Numbered from the stretch's first letter, positions 8,800-18,252 are shown. The stretch: DNA of 64,000 nt from Leekyejoonella antrihumi (GCF_007845645.1 NZ_VCQV01000020.1:33913-97912); one strand, 5' to 3'. Numbers and translations: made by a program. The notes: a model not told the origin generated them from the letters alone.

Positions 8800-9126
8800 A
8801 TGTTGTTGGCACCCGCGCTACTCGCGGTCGCGATCGTCGTCGAGGTGGGGGCAACTGCCGTCCTGCCGCGTGCGCAGGGGTTCACCGATCTACCGTGGAC
8901 CTTTGTCGTGCTCGTCGGCTACGGCCTGTCAATCGCACTGTTGGCGGTCGTGGTCAAACACATCCCCGTGGCGGTGACGTATGCGGTGTGGTCCGGCGCC
9001 GGGACGGCCCTCGTAGCAATGATCGGTGCGCTCTGGCTCAAGGAACCGCTCAGCGTGGCGCAGGTGGCCTGCCTCGCACTGATCATTCTCGGAGTGGTCG
9101 GGCTCAATCTCGCCGGCACACACTGA
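8800..9126 (+). CDS. Small multidrug resistance (SMR) efflux protein
   Basis: A 108-residue, four-helix membrane protein. The first helix holds the essential glutamate in IVVEVGAT (residue about 15), and the second half contains AVWSGAGTALVAMIG and WLKEPLS, hallmarks of the EmrE/QacE/SugE family. Such proteins are dual-topology homodimers that exchange protons for cationic drugs or guanidinium compounds. AGGAG lies about 11 bases before the ATG. Regulated by the divergent TetR protein. Confidence 0.92.
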   Translation: MLLAPALLAVAIVVEVGATAVLPRAQGFTDLPWTFVVLVGYGLSIALLAVVVKHIPVAVTYAVWSGAGTALVAMIGALWLKEPLSVAQVACLALIILGVVGLNLAGTH

Positions 9127-9131
9127 TTCCG

Positions 9132-9179
9132 CCCGCCGCGGGGGCGTCCAGGACCGCCTCGGTCGTCCTACGCGGCGGG
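9132..9179. terminator. Possible bidirectional hairpin between convergent genes
   Basis: CCCGCCGCG (9132-9140) pairs perfectly with CGCGGCGGG (9171-9179) across a 30-base loop, at the convergent ends of the SMR and AhpD-like genes. The right arm overlaps the last codons of the latter. There is no T-run, so a terminator role is only plausible. Confidence 0.35.
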
Positions 9180-9620
9180 GAGCTGCTGGTGCGTGCTGAC
9201 GGCGAGACGGTTCCAGACGTTGATGGCGGAGATCGCCATCAACAGCTGAACGATCTCCTTGTCGTCGAAGGACTTCTTCGCACCGGCCCAGACGGCGTCC
9301 GAGACTCCTGCGACACTGATCCGCGTCACTTCCTCGGTCAGTGCGAGGGCGGCACGCTCTCGTTCCGAGTACACCGCAGGAGCCTCCGACCAGCCGGCGA
9401 TCACATCGAGCTTGCGTTGGTTCACCTGCTGGGCACGGGCCTCCTTGTAGTGCATGTCCAGACACCACGCGCAACCATTGATCTGGGAAGCCCGGATCTT
9501 CACCAAGGCCAGCAGCGGCTCGCCCAAGCTGCCTGCGTGGATGTACTTCTCCATCGCGATCATGGGCTTGTACGCTTCCTGATCGATGTCCTGGATCGAC
9601 ATGCGCTGCTCATCCGACAT
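9168..9620 (-). CDS. Carboxymuconolactone decarboxylase / AhpD-like protein
   Basis: A 150-residue helical protein with the AhpD-type redox motif CAWCLDMH near residue 50 (Cys-x-x-Cys followed by His two residues later) in ASQINGCAWCLDMHYKEA. Proteins with this motif act as alkylhydroperoxidase-like reductases; others in the superfamily are lactone decarboxylases. The intact CxxC favours a peroxidase or thiol-redox role. It is probably monocistronic; the neighbours give no pathway. Confidence 0.88.
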   Translation of the reverse strand: MSDEQRMSIQDIDQEAYKPMIAMEKYIHAGSLGEPLLALVKIRASQINGCAWCLDMHYKEARAQQVNQRKLDVIAGWSEAPAVYSERERAALALTEEVTRISVAGVSDAVWAGAKKSFDDKEIVQLLMAISAINVWNRLAVSTHQQLPAA

Positions 9621-9872
9621 GATTAATCTTCTCTCTATCCTTGCCGTTTCGGCAATTTCGGATCACCACACGTGAATTGCCCTGACGTTCCGGCGCTCGG
9701 GATCTTCAGGCAATGCCCTCGGCTCGGGTCTCCGGCAGATGCAAGCGCTTGAACGGGGCGCGCGCGCACCCTTGAACAGCCGGCGCCCCAACCGGTACCT
9801 CTCCAGGATAAACCTCTCCGATACGTCCTAAACTGGCAGCAGGGAACGACTACTCCCCGAAAGGATCTGACC

Positions 9873-10337
9873 ATGACTGAGCAACGTCCCCCACTCCCCC
9901 CGTTCGACGAGCACAGCGCGCTGCAGAAGGTGCAAGGGGCCGAGGATGCCTGGAACACATGCGATCCGGTCAAGGTCGCGTCGGGCTACTCCGAGGACTC
10001 GGTGTGGCGCAACCGGGACAGCTTCATCACCGGACGTGAGCAGATCATCACTCTGCTCCGAGACAAGTGGTCGCGTGAGCTCGACTACGCGCTACGCAAG
10101 CAGCTGTGGTCGTTCTCCGGCAACCGGATCGCGGTGCGCTACCAGTACGAGAGCCACGATCCGAGCGGTCAGTGGTGGCGTAGCTACGGCAACGAGCTGT
10201 GGGAGTACGACGAGTTCGGATTGAACTGCCGCCGAGAGTCCAGCATCAATGACATCAAGATCTCCGAGTCGCAGCGGCGCATCTTCGGCCCACGGTCCGA
10301 GTCCGACCGCGGGCAGGACGTCATCGCGCTGCAGTAG
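9873..10337 (+). CDS. DUF1348 / NTF2-like protein
   Basis: A 154-residue protein of the nuclear-transport-factor-2 fold, DUF1348 branch. It is recognisable from [31 protein letters not shown], then [20 protein letters not shown] and a conserved WEYDEFGL. Family members are short alpha+beta cone proteins with a pocket; no reaction is established for this branch. GAAAGGA precedes the ATG. The 9621-9872 gap upstream shows no gene. Confidence 0.85.
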   Translation: MTEQRPPLPPFDEHSALQKVQGAEDAWNTCDPVKVASGYSEDSVWRNRDSFITGREQIITLLRDKWSRELDYALRKQLWSFSGNRIAVRYQYESHDPSGQWWRSYGNELWEYDEFGLNCRRESSINDIKISESQRRIFGPRSESDRGQDVIALQ

Positions 10338-10358
10338 CCCGGTCAGTCGGCCAGCGGC

Positions 10359-11171
10359 TCAGCTGGTGATGTCCTTGCCGGCGAACCGGGCCCACGCAGC
10401 CAGCAGGAACACCACGATGTAGGCACCGTCGACCCACGCCCCCTGGATCATCTGGTCCCACCGAGGTGGGTCGTGCATCAGGTCGGCGAAGGCGGGCCAC
10501 TTGTCGACCAGGAGCCACGGCCGCAGAAACGACAGCTGCGGCACCGCATCGACGATCCACATGGCCGCAACGATCACCATCAGCGCGACCGTCACAGCAA
10601 TTGGCTGCTCGGTGAGCGTGGACAAGAACAGTCCGATCGCGGCAAGCGCACACATGCCCAGTGCGACGTACACCAGCGCCACGGCCAGACGTCCGATACC
10701 TGCACCCAGTCCGATCTGGGTGCCGGACAGCGTGGTCATCTGGCCCGTCCCGAAGATGATCGAGCCGACGACCGCTCCCAGGACGACGACGGTGCCGACT
10801 GCGATGAAGGCTCCCACGACCAGGGCGAAGTACTTCACCGCGAGGATCCGCGGTCGGCTGACCGGCACAGTCAGCAGATATCGCAGCGTCCCCACATGCG
10901 CCTCGCCGGCGATCGTGTCGCCTGACACCATCGCCATCGCCAACGGCAGGAAGAGAGTCAGCTCGACTGTCAGAGAGGTGAATCCGACGAACAGCCCGTT
11001 CTCCGTGATCTGGTCCAAGAACGTCGGGCCGCCACCTCTCGACGGTGGAGACAGCTTGACCGCGACCGCCAGCAGGATCGGCACGAGTGCCAGCACGACA
11101 AGACCCGCCTGGTTGCGACGCCTGCCGAACATCAACCGCAGCTCCGACCGGGCGAATCGCCACAGAGCCAA
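10359..11171 (-). CDS. ABC-2 type transporter permease
   Basis: A membrane protein of about 270 residues with six hydrophobic segments (for example AGLVVLALVPILLAVAV, LTLFLPLAMAMVSGD). The loop GDTIAGEAHVGTLRYLLTVP is typical of ABC-2 permeases. It pairs with the ATPase gene upstream. The start is uncertain: the open frame extends to 11309 but there it only translates a repeat element, so I prefer TTG at 11171 (then ALWRFARSELRLMFGRRRNQ), just inside the repeat boundary. The exported substrate is unknown. Confidence 0.82.
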   Translation of the reverse strand: MALWRFARSELRLMFGRRRNQAGLVVLALVPILLAVAVKLSPPSRGGGPTFLDQITENGLFVGFTSLTVELTLFLPLAMAMVSGDTIAGEAHVGTLRYLLTVPVSRPRILAVKYFALVVGAFIAVGTVVVLGAVVGSIIFGTGQMTTLSGTQIGLGAGIGRLAVALVYVALGMCALAAIGLFLSTLTEQPIAVTVALMVIVAAMWIVDAVPQLSFLRPWLLVDKWPAFADLMHDPPRWDQMIQGAWVDGAYIVVFLLAAWARFAGKDITS

Positions 11172-11178
11172 CCATCTC

Positions 11179-11277
11179 CGGGGTCCGCGCAAAGTATCGG
11201 AGCGACGAAGGAGCGCAGAACTTTCGGGGTCCCTGCGAAGTGTCGGAGCGAGCTTGCGAGCGGAGAACTTCGAGGGG
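11179..11277. repeat. Two diverged copies of the 66-bp repeat element
   Basis: Two adjoining units (about 11179-11229 and 11225-11277) match the 395-657 unit in order: CGGGGTCC, CAAAGTATCGGAGCGA, GCGCAGAACTTTCGGGG; and CGGAGCGAGCTTGCGAGCGG with AGAACTTCGAGGGG. As at the first site, they sit between two genes of one transcription unit (ABC ATPase and permease), which suggests a mobile or expanding intergenic palindrome of REP type. Confidence 0.85.
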
Positions 11278-11295
11278 TGGCTTGGTGGGGTGGAT

Positions 11296-12285
11296 TTACG
11301 CGCGGACATCGAAACCCTCCCCGGTCAGCGAGACGTAGAAGTCCTCCAGGCTCGGCGTCTCCACCTGAAACCCGCGCACCCGCACCTGACCCGCCACCAG
11401 GCGTGCCACCAGGTCTTCCGGCAGCGCGAGCGTCGCCGCCGAAGGCACTCCGGTCACGACGTCACCGGTCACCTGCACTGCGCCCAGGCCGCCCTCGCGA
11501 AGGAGCTGCGCGCATCGACCCGGGTCCGGGGTACGCACCACCACGGTGGCCTGCTGCGTCGACTGCACCTCATGTATCGGTCCTTGCGCGACCAGCCTGC
11601 CGGCCCGCATGACGCCGATATGGCTGCAGATCTGCTCGATCTCCGACAGCAGGTGGCTCGAGATGAGGATTGTCATCCCATCATTCACGAGCGCGGATAC
11701 CAGGTGGCGAACCTCTCGAGTCCCTTGCGGGTCAAGCCCGTTCGTCGGTTCATCCAGGATCAGCAGGTCCCGAGGGGCGAGCAGGGCGGCGGCGATCGCC
11801 AGGCGCTGCTTCATCCCGAGCGAGTAGGCGCGGTACCGCTTGCCGGCAGCCGCGCCGAGCCCGACTCGTTCCAGCGCCGACCGGATGCGGGCCGCACTGG
11901 TTGCGGCCGAGGCATGCGCATCCGCCGCGTCCAGCCGTTGCAGGTTGGCGGTCCCCGACAGATAGGGGTGGAATGCGGGGCCCTCCACCAGCGATCCGAC
12001 CCGCGGCAGGGCATCGCGCTGCCGCGCAGGCATCGGGTAGCCGAGGATGTCGTGGTCGCCCGCGGTCGGGTGGACCAGACCGAGCAGCATCCGGATGGTC
12101 GTCGTCTTGCCCGAGCCGTTGGGCCCGAGGAAGCCATAGACACTTCCCCGCGGCACCCTCAGTGACAGGTCGTCGACTGCCGCGACCTCACCGAATCGCT
12201 TGGTCAGGCTGCGGGTCTCGATCGCCGGCCGCGAACCGCTGCCATCGCTGGCGCCGCCTGGTTCAGCCGCGGCCGAGGGCGGCAT
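11296..12285 (-). CDS. ABC transporter ATP-binding protein
   Basis: A 329-residue ATPase. Walker A is GPNGSGKTTT, the signature YSLGMKQRLAIAAALL, Walker B LLILDEPTNGLDP and the switch ISSHLL. The 100-residue C-terminal extension ending SLEDFYVSLTGEGFDVRA is the DUF4162-type tail of drug/lipid exporters such as DrrA. The start ATG at 12285 (MPPSAAAEPGG) overlaps the end of the LolA-like gene by 23 bases, so the two are probably translationally coupled. Its permease is the next gene downstream, after the repeats. Confidence 0.92.
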   Translation of the reverse strand: MPPSAAAEPGGASDGSGSRPAIETRSLTKRFGEVAAVDDLSLRVPRGSVYGFLGPNGSGKTTTIRMLLGLVHPTAGDHDILGYPMPARQRDALPRVGSLVEGPAFHPYLSGTANLQRLDAADAHASAATSAARIRSALERVGLGAAAGKRYRAYSLGMKQRLAIAAALLAPRDLLILDEPTNGLDPQGTREVRHLVSALVNDGMTILISSHLLSEIEQICSHIGVMRAGRLVAQGPIHEVQSTQQATVVVRTPDPGRCAQLLREGGLGAVQVTGDVVTGVPSAATLALPEDLVARLVAGQVRVRGFQVETPSLEDFYVSLTGEGFDVRA

Positions 12286-13456
12286 ACAACTGGTTTGGTG
12301 CAACCGCACCGACGGCGATCCGTCCGTCGTTGGTGAGAACTGCGGAGAACAGGGCCGAGGTCAGCAGGTGACCGCTGCCCCAGGCACCGGAGACCCGTGG
12401 AAGCAATTGCAGCATGCCGGCGAGCTCGCCGGTCTGTCCGCTGCCCGAAGGGCCCGCGTTGGTGTCGCCGACCGACTTCGGCAGCGTTCCGACCAGCACT
12501 GAGGACCAGCCGGCACCCACGGTGCGCCACGCAGACCCGGCAGTCGCCGGTCGCGGCGCCGCCGGGTGGCCCGGAGCGGCCTTCGATCCGGGCATCATCG
12601 GGTGGGCCTTCGGCGGGCCGGCGGGCGGCGTGACCTGGGTGACCTTGGAGCCGGGCGGCGGAGTGAACGCGAACCGCGACGCCGCGGGGACGCTGAAGTC
12701 GACGCTGGTGAAACCCGCGCTGATTGCGGGCTTGCCGGCACCGCGGGCGAAGACCTGCACGCGCAGTGGCACGTGCTTCGCCGCGTCGATCGCCACTCGC
12801 ACCGATCCGATCCGGGTGGCGGAGGTCTTGGGGGCGAACGTCAGCTGGTATGCCGATCGGCCGGCGACTCTGACATCGCTGGTCGTGGTCACCCTTGTCG
12901 TCGGCGCCAGCATCCCCAGTGCCCAGGTGGCGAGCCCCTGCGGTGTCATCGCCGCAGCTCCACCGGGCAGCGGGTTCGGCGTGGGCTTGAGATGATCGGT
13001 GGTCATCCGGTGCGGGTCCGGGGCCAAACGCAGATGCTGGACGGTCTTGCCTGCGCTCTGCCACAGCCACGCGTCGGTGCCATTGGTGATCGCGTCGGTC
13101 TCGCTCGCGCTGCCCATGATGGCGATGCGCGAACTGTGCGGCGCGGCATACCAGACCCGCAGCGTGTTTGTGCCGCTGAGCAGCGACAGCGGTGACGCCG
13201 CGGTCGAACCACCGGCCAGCTGGCTGGGCAACTGGGGCAGACCCAGATTTGTCGACTCGTCGACGATGCCGGAGAAACCGGCCGGCGAAGCGGCTGCAAG
13301 GTCGGTCAACAGCTGCTGGGCGGTGCGTGCCGGCAGCTTGGGCGCAGCCGACGCCGGCAGGTGGGTCGCCACCTGACCGCCAGCGATCAGCGCCACCACC
13401 GCAACGCCAGGGACGGACCATCGCAGCAACGGATGACGTGCCGTCATCGTATTCAT
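12263..13456 (-). CDS. LolA/RseB-like exported protein
   Basis: A 397-residue secreted protein with a signal peptide (LLRWSVPGVAVVALIAGGQV, then SAAPK). The body has the half-barrel pattern of LolA/RseB-like domains (TLRVWYAAPHSSRIAIMGSA, DAWLWQSAGKTV, PLRVQVFARG, SVDFSVPAASRFAFTPPPGS). A Pro-rich segment follows. Actinobacterial members are called outer-membrane-lipoprotein-carrier or sigma-E-regulator-like; here it more likely binds a lipid or senses envelope stress outside the membrane. It overlaps the ABC ATPase gene, suggesting a joint transport system. Confidence 0.75.
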   Translation of the reverse strand: MNTMTARHPLLRWSVPGVAVVALIAGGQVATHLPASAAPKLPARTAQQLLTDLAAASPAGFSGIVDESTNLGLPQLPSQLAGGSTAASPLSLLSGTNTLRVWYAAPHSSRIAIMGSASETDAITNGTDAWLWQSAGKTVQHLRLAPDPHRMTTDHLKPTPNPLPGGAAAMTPQGLATWALGMLAPTTRVTTTSDVRVAGRSAYQLTFAPKTSATRIGSVRVAIDAAKHVPLRVQVFARGAGKPAISAGFTSVDFSVPAASRFAFTPPPGSKVTQVTPPAGPPKAHPMMPGSKAAPGHPAAPRPATAGSAWRTVGAGWSSVLVGTLPKSVGDTNAGPSGSGQTGELAGMLQLLPRVSGAWGSGHLLTSALFSAVLTNDGRIAVGAVAPNQLYAALGRG

Positions 13457-13504
13457 CACTCCACGATAGGCCCGCCGGCTGTGAAAGTCGCGTGAAATCG
13501 TGTG

Positions 13505-13972
13505 TCAGTGGCGGTGGACACCGATGGCCCGCTGGGCGTCGCGCAGATCCTGCCTCTCGCGCAGCGCCTGCCGCTTGTCGTGCAGCTTCTTGCCCTTGGC
13601 GAGCGCGATCTCGACCTTGGCGCGGCCGTCGACGAAATAGAGGGACAGCGGGATGAGGGTGTGACCCGACTCCCCCGACTTGGACAGCAGCTTGTCGATC
13701 TCATGCCGGTGCATGAGCAGCTTGCGACGCCGCCGAGCCGCGTGGTTGGTCCAGGTCCCCTGCAGATATTGCGGGATGTGCACGCCCTCGAGCCACAGCT
13801 CACCGTCGCGCTCCGTCGCAAATCCGTCGACCAGGGACGCACGCCCCATACGCAGACTCTTGACCTCGGTGCCCATGAGGACCAGGCCCGCCTCGACCGT
13901 GGCCTCAATGAGGTAGTCGTGGCGCGCCTTCTTGTTGTTGGCAACGAGCTTCTTGCCTTGTTCCTTGGGCAT
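13505..13972 (-). CDS. smpB: SsrA-binding protein SmpB
   Basis: A 155-residue protein, the usual length. It has the OB-fold signatures [45 protein letters not shown] and the basic tail [14 protein letters not shown] that enters the ribosomal decoding centre. SmpB binds tmRNA and brings it to stalled ribosomes for trans-translation. Its position after ftsE-ftsX-M23 is common in actinobacteria. I could not see ssrA nearby. Confidence 0.97.
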   Translation of the reverse strand: MPKEQGKKLVANNKKARHDYLIEATVEAGLVLMGTEVKSLRMGRASLVDGFATERDGELWLEGVHIPQYLQGTWTNHAARRRRKLLMHRHEIDKLLSKSGESGHTLIPLSLYFVDGRAKVEIALAKGKKLHDKRQALRERQDLRDAQRAIGVHRH

Positions 13973-14019
13973 CCTGCAATTCTACGGTCGCCGTGCAACC
14001 CGATTTGTCATGGTGCGGA

Positions 14020-15306
14020 TCAGCCGATCCAGCGCAGCGGGTTGACGTAGCGCCCGTTCTCCAGGGTGGCGAAGTGCAGGTGGCAGCCGGTCGATCGTCC
14101 CGTCGTGCCGGAGTAGGCGATCAGCTGCCCTTTCGCGACGTGGCCGCCGTGCACCACGAACCGGCTCAGGTGTTCGTACTCGGTGGCGAGGTTCACGCCG
14201 TGCACGTACCCGTGGTCGATCACGACGTGGTTTCCCCCTGGGCCGCCGCCGGTGGCCTCGACCACCAAGCCGGCCGCCGCGGCATACACCGGGGTCCCGC
14301 ACGGGAAGGGGAAGTCCACCCCTGCGTGCAACATCATGATGTGCAGAATCGGGTGCATCCGCCACCCGAACCCGGAGGTGATGCTGCTGACCGGGCCGGG
14401 TGACGCCAGGAAGTGGCTGTCGTTGACCGGCAGAAACCTCGGCGAAGCGGCGCTCGCTGTCAAAGCGGATCGGTGGGCAGCCTTCGCACGCGCCACGGCG
14501 CGCGCCTGCAGCACCTTGAGCAGCCTCGCCGACTCGGCCTTCTCGGCCTTGAGGGTCTTGAGCTCTGCGGTCTTTTGGACCGCAAGAGCAGAGGTCTGCT
14601 TCCGCTGCGTGGTCTGCAGGTTTGTCAGCCTCGTCTGCGCGGCCTTCGCGTTGTTGCGAGCGGTGGTGGCTGCGGTGACCGCATTGTCTGCCGCGACCTT
14701 CAGCATGCCGACGCGGATGCGCGCCGCCGTCAGTCGGCTGTTGGCCGCCTTCTCGGTCGCCTGCTGGCTGCCCAGCTCGTTCAGCACGCCGTTCTGTTGA
14801 CGCATGACGATGTCTGCCAGCGACATCTCGTCCGTGACGTTCTTGTTGGACGTCAGCAGCTCGAGGGTCAGCTCGAGCTTGCCGAGACCACCGGCCATGT
14901 AGCTTGCACGGGCCACTCCACCCACCAGCACACGGGTCTTCGTCTGCGCCGTCGCATTAGCCGTCAGTACGGTCTGGCTCTTGTTCTCGGCGGCCCGGGC
15001 GGCAGTCAGCTGCGACGCAACGCCCTTCTGGTAGTTCAGGGACGTCGTGAGCGCGCCCTGCTTCTTGGTCAGCGTGACCCTTGCACCCGCGACGGCCGTG
15101 TCGGTCTTGGTCAGCGCACTGGCTGCGTTCGTGAGCGCCACGGTCGTCTCGTCGAGGTCCTGCTGCGTCGCGACGATGCTCTTGTCGACCTTGCTCTTGT
15201 GGGCGCCCGGGTCGTCGGCAACAGCAACGGCGGTGCAGGAGAAGAGGGTCGCAGCCACGACCACGGTCGCCGCCACCCGCACCTTCGACGAGAACTGACC
15301 TCTCAT
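14020..15306 (-). CDS. EnvC-like M23 peptidase with coiled coil
   Basis: A 428-residue exported protein: signal peptide (VRVAATVVVAATLFSCTAVA), then a long alanine-rich coiled coil (about 35-280), then a C-terminal M23/LytM domain. The domain has LHAGVDFPFPCGTPV, the HxxxD metal pair, EYEHLS, and CHLHF, the HxH motif. All LytM zinc ligands seem present, so it may hydrolyse peptidoglycan itself, unlike E. coli EnvC which only activates amidases. Directly downstream of ftsE-ftsX, it is most likely the effector controlled by FtsEX at division, like the coiled-coil peptidases RipC and PcsB. Confidence 0.92.
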   Translation of the reverse strand: MRGQFSSKVRVAATVVVAATLFSCTAVAVADDPGAHKSKVDKSIVATQQDLDETTVALTNAASALTKTDTAVAGARVTLTKKQGALTTSLNYQKGVASQLTAARAAENKSQTVLTANATAQTKTRVLVGGVARASYMAGGLGKLELTLELLTSNKNVTDEMSLADIVMRQQNGVLNELGSQQATEKAANSRLTAARIRVGMLKVAADNAVTAATTARNNAKAAQTRLTNLQTTQRKQTSALAVQKTAELKTLKAEKAESARLLKVLQARAVARAKAAHRSALTASAASPRFLPVNDSHFLASPGPVSSITSGFGWRMHPILHIMMLHAGVDFPFPCGTPVYAAAAGLVVEATGGGPGGNHVVIDHGYVHGVNLATEYEHLSRFVVHGGHVAKGQLIAYSGTTGRSTGCHLHFATLENGRYVNPLRWIG

Positions 15307-15337
15307 GTCGAGCCCTCCTGGTCGCCGATCACTGTCA

Positions 15338-16258
15338 TCACACCTTGAGATAGCGCCGCAAGGTGATCCACGATGTCACCAGAGCAAGGACGAACGCGCC
15401 CAGCAGCAGCCATGGCGTAATGCTCCACACGTCGTTCACCCCGATCAGACTGATCAGGTCACCGTTGCCACTCTGTCCGTTGAACAACTTCGCGATGCCG
15501 TAATGCACGGTAGCCCAAAGGAGCCCGATTGCCAGTGCAGCACCGACGAGTGTCGCCAACAACGTCTCGATGACGAAGGGCAGGTAGATGACCGTCGCGG
15601 ATGCTCCGACCAGGCGCATGATGCCCACCTGACGTCGCCGACTGAACGCAACCTGACGAATGGTCGTGGTGATCAACAGGATCGCGCAGATCACCATCAC
15701 CACGGCAAGCCCGACTGCGCCGATGCTGACCACCTTCAGCAGGCTGAAGAACGTGTTGAGCACGTTGTGCTGATCGCTCACCGCCTCGACGCCCTGCGCT
15801 CCACTGAACGCATTCACCACGTCGTCATAGCGTTTCGGATCAGACAGCTTCACCCGGTAGGACGACGGCATGGCAGCCGGGCTGACCTGCGCCAGGTACG
15901 GGCTGTTCTTGAACTGGGTCGTAAAGCGCTTGTAGGCCTGGTCGGCGCTCTCGTAGTAAATCTCCTGCACCAGCGGACGCATGCTCTCCAGGTCTCGCTT
16001 GACCTGACTCTGCTGCGTGGGAGTCACCTTGCCGTCGGCGCAGGACGGCACTCCGGTGGACTGCGCGGTGCACATGAAGATCGAGACCTCGACCTTGTCG
16101 TACCAGTAGCCCTTCGCCAACGACACCTCGCGCTGGGCGAGGAGCCCGGACCCGAGGAAGAACAGCGAGATCATCGAGACCAGGATCACCGACACGATCA
16201 TGGAGGCGTTGCGACGAACGCCGTTGGCAATCTCGCCGAGCATGAACTGAATACGCAC
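15338..16258 (-). CDS. ftsX: Cell division ABC transporter permease FtsX
   Basis: A 306-residue protein. The GTG start at 16258 gives VRIQFMLGEIANGVRRNASM, the conserved FtsX N-terminus. One helix is followed by an extracellular domain (about 45-165, with the cysteine pair in MCTAQSTGVPSCADG) and three C-terminal helices of the FtsX/MacB fold. It couples FtsE ATP hydrolysis to a periplasmic peptidoglycan hydrolase, here probably the M23 protein encoded next. The gap to ftsE is about 16 bases. Confidence 0.96.
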   Translation of the reverse strand: MRIQFMLGEIANGVRRNASMIVSVILVSMISLFFLGSGLLAQREVSLAKGYWYDKVEVSIFMCTAQSTGVPSCADGKVTPTQQSQVKRDLESMRPLVQEIYYESADQAYKRFTTQFKNSPYLAQVSPAAMPSSYRVKLSDPKRYDDVVNAFSGAQGVEAVSDQHNVLNTFFSLLKVVSIGAVGLAVVMVICAILLITTTIRQVAFSRRRQVGIMRLVGASATVIYLPFVIETLLATLVGAALAIGLLWATVHYGIAKLFNGQSGNGDLISLIGVNDVWSITPWLLLGAFVLALVTSWITLRRYLKV

Positions 16259-16274
16259 GTGTGCTCTCCCGCGA

Positions 16275-17006
16275 TCAGCCGGCGTCCGCCGCGCGGCGGC
16301 CCGAACCGTGGTCGAAGTCTTGGTTACGCAGGTATCCACCCTGCTGCTCGTCGCGGACGAGCGCACCGTCCTTGAGCTCAAGAACGCGTTTCTTGAAGTC
16401 GTCGACGATGCTCTGGTCGTGTGTCGCGACCAGGACCGTGGTGCCGGTCTTGTTGATCCGGTCGAGCACCGTCACGATGTCGAGGCTGGTCTCCGGGTCG
16501 AGGTTGCCGGTGGGCTCGTCGGCCAGCAGGATCGCCGGCTTCTTGACAACGGCTCGAGCAATGGCCACGCGCTGCTGCTCCCCGCCGGAGAGCTCATGCG
16601 GAAGCCTGCCCGCCTTGCCCTCCAGCCCGACGAGCTCGAGAGTCTCGGGGACCAGCTGCTTGACGGTGTGCCGCTTGCTGCCGAGCACCTTCAGCACGAA
16701 CGCGACGTTCTGATAGACGGTCTTGCCCTCGAGCAGCCGGAAGTCCTGGAAGACGACACCAATCTCTCGGCGCAGGGCCGGAACCCTGCGGTCCGGCAGG
16801 CCACGCAACTCTCGGCCCGCCACCAGCACCGAGCCCTGGGTCGCCGTGATCTCCCGGGTGGCCAACCGGATCATGGTCGACTTGCCAGAACCGGACGCAC
16901 CGACAACGAAGACGAACTCGCCGCGGGACACCTCCATCGAGACGTCATCGATCGCGGGCGCGCTACCTGCGCCATACCTCTTGGTGACGTGTTCAAAACG
17001 GATCAT
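16275..17006 (-). CDS. ftsE: Cell division ATP-binding protein FtsE
   Basis: A 243-residue ABC ATPase starting [12 protein letters not shown]. Walker A is GASGSGKST, the signature [14 protein letters not shown], Walker [14 protein letters not shown] and the switch ATHD, with the FtsE-type segment [20 protein letters not shown]. The tail after residue 220 is a short charged extension. It drives FtsX at the division site. Confidence 0.97.
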   Translation of the reverse strand: MIRFEHVTKRYGAGSAPAIDDVSMEVSRGEFVFVVGASGSGKSTMIRLATREITATQGSVLVAGRELRGLPDRRVPALRREIGVVFQDFRLLEGKTVYQNVAFVLKVLGSKRHTVKQLVPETLELVGLEGKAGRLPHELSGGEQQRVAIARAVVKKPAILLADEPTGNLDPETSLDIVTVLDRINKTGTTVLVATHDQSIVDDFKKRVLELKDGALVRDEQQGGYLRNQDFDHGSGRRAADAG

Positions 17007-17148
17007 GCGGTGGCATTCGCCTCAGAGGGTCAGGACGTGCGGACGGACCGCCCATGTCAAGGGCCGTGCCAACGTATGCCGTGTGCCGCACGGGGCGCGG
17101 GAGGCACGCCGTGCAGTCACTGATGTCACAGGGACATCAGTGGTTACC

Positions 17149-18252
17149 TCAGTTGTTCTGACCTCGGCGCCACCGGACGCCGGCCTCGATGAATCCGTCG
17201 ATGTCGCCGTCGAACACACGCGAGGTGTTGCCGACCTCGTACTCGGTGCGCAGGTCCTTGACCATCTGGTACGGGTGCAGGTAGTAGGAGCGCATCTGGT
17301 CACCCCAGCTGGCCTTGATGTCGCCGGCGAGCTCCTTCTTCGCCGCGGCCTCCTCCTCGCGACGCAGCAGCAGCAGTCTGGACTGCATCACGCGCAGCGC
17401 AGCCGCGCGGTTTTGGATCTGCGACTTCTCGTTCTGCATCGAGACGACGGTGCCGGTCGGGAGGTGGGTCATGCGCACCGCGGAGTCCGTGGTGTTGACG
17501 CTCTGGCCGCCCGGGCCGGAGGAGCGAAAGACGTCGATCTTCAGCTCGTTGTCGGGGATCTCGATGGAGTCGGTCTGCTCGATCAGCGGCACGACCTCGA
17601 CGGCGGCGAAACTGGTCTGCCGACGCCCCTGGTTGTCGAACGGGCTGATCCGCACCAACCGGTGGGTGCCGGCCTCGACGGACAGGTGGCCGTAGGCATA
17701 GGGCACGTCCACCTCGAAGGTGGCGGACTTCAGGCCGGCCTCCTCCGCGTAGGAGGTGTCCATCACCTTGGTCGGGTAGTCATGGCGTTCGGCCCAGCGC
17801 AGATACATCCGCATGAGCATCTCGGCGAAGTCGGCCGCGTCGACGCCGCCCGCGCCGGAGCGGATCGTCACGACGGCCGCGCGCTCGTCATACTCACCGG
17901 CCATGAGCGTGCGGACCTCGAGCTCGCCGACGGCCTTGGTGACCGCGGTCAGCTCCTTCTCGGCCTCTTCGCGGGTCTCCGCGTCGTCCTCCTCGGTCGC
18001 CAGCTCGACGAGGGCCTCGAGGTCGCCGATGCGGGTGTCCATGCCGGTCACGCGCCGCACCTCGGCCTGTAGTCGCGAGAGCTTGCTGGTCACCTCCTGC
18101 GCGTGCTCCGGGTCATCCCAGAGGTCGGGGGCCGCGGACTGCTGCTCCAGATCGGCGATCTGGGTGCGCAGGGAGTCCAGGCCCGTCACCTCGCGCACGG
18201 AGTTCATGGTCGCGCGCAGGTTCTTGATCTCTACAGGGAAGTCGACAGCCAC
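17149..18252 (-). CDS. prfB: Peptide chain release factor 2
   Basis: A 367-residue class I release factor. The catalytic GGQ lies in [17 protein letters not shown], and the SPF codon-recognition tripeptide in RISPFDNQG identifies RF2 (UGA/UAA). The frame is continuous from the ATG, so the programmed +1 frameshift that controls E. coli prfB is absent. It is followed at some distance by ftsE-ftsX, the usual actinobacterial order. Confidence 0.97.
   Translation of the reverse strand: MAVDFPVEIKNLRATMNSVREVTGLDSLRTQIADLEQQSAAPDLWDDPEHAQEVTSKLSRLQAEVRRVTGMDTRIGDLEALVELATEEDDAETREEAEKELTAVTKAVGELEVRTLMAGEYDERAAVVTIRSGAGGVDAADFAEMLMRMYLRWAERHDYPTKVMDTSYAEEAGLKSATFEVDVPYAYGHLSVEAGTHRLVRISPFDNQGRRQTSFAAVEVVPLIEQTDSIEIPDNELKIDVFRSSGPGGQSVNTTDSAVRMTHLPTGTVVSMQNEKSQIQNRAAALRVMQSRLLLLRREEEAAAKKELAGDIKASWGDQMRSYYLHPYQMVKDLRTEYEVGNTSRVFDGDIDGFIEAGVRWRRGQNN

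Noticed and set aside
9635..9872. Minus-strand frame upstream of the DUF1348 gene
   Set aside because: Composition is that of random GC-rich DNA, it overlaps the start of a real gene, and there is no ribosome site.
13973..14019. tmRNA (ssrA) next to smpB
   Set aside because: The gaps around smpB are only about 47 bases; no tmRNA-like ends are seen.
17149..18252. Programmed frameshift in prfB
   Set aside because: The frame is continuous from the start codon; no in-frame UGA follows the N-terminal region.
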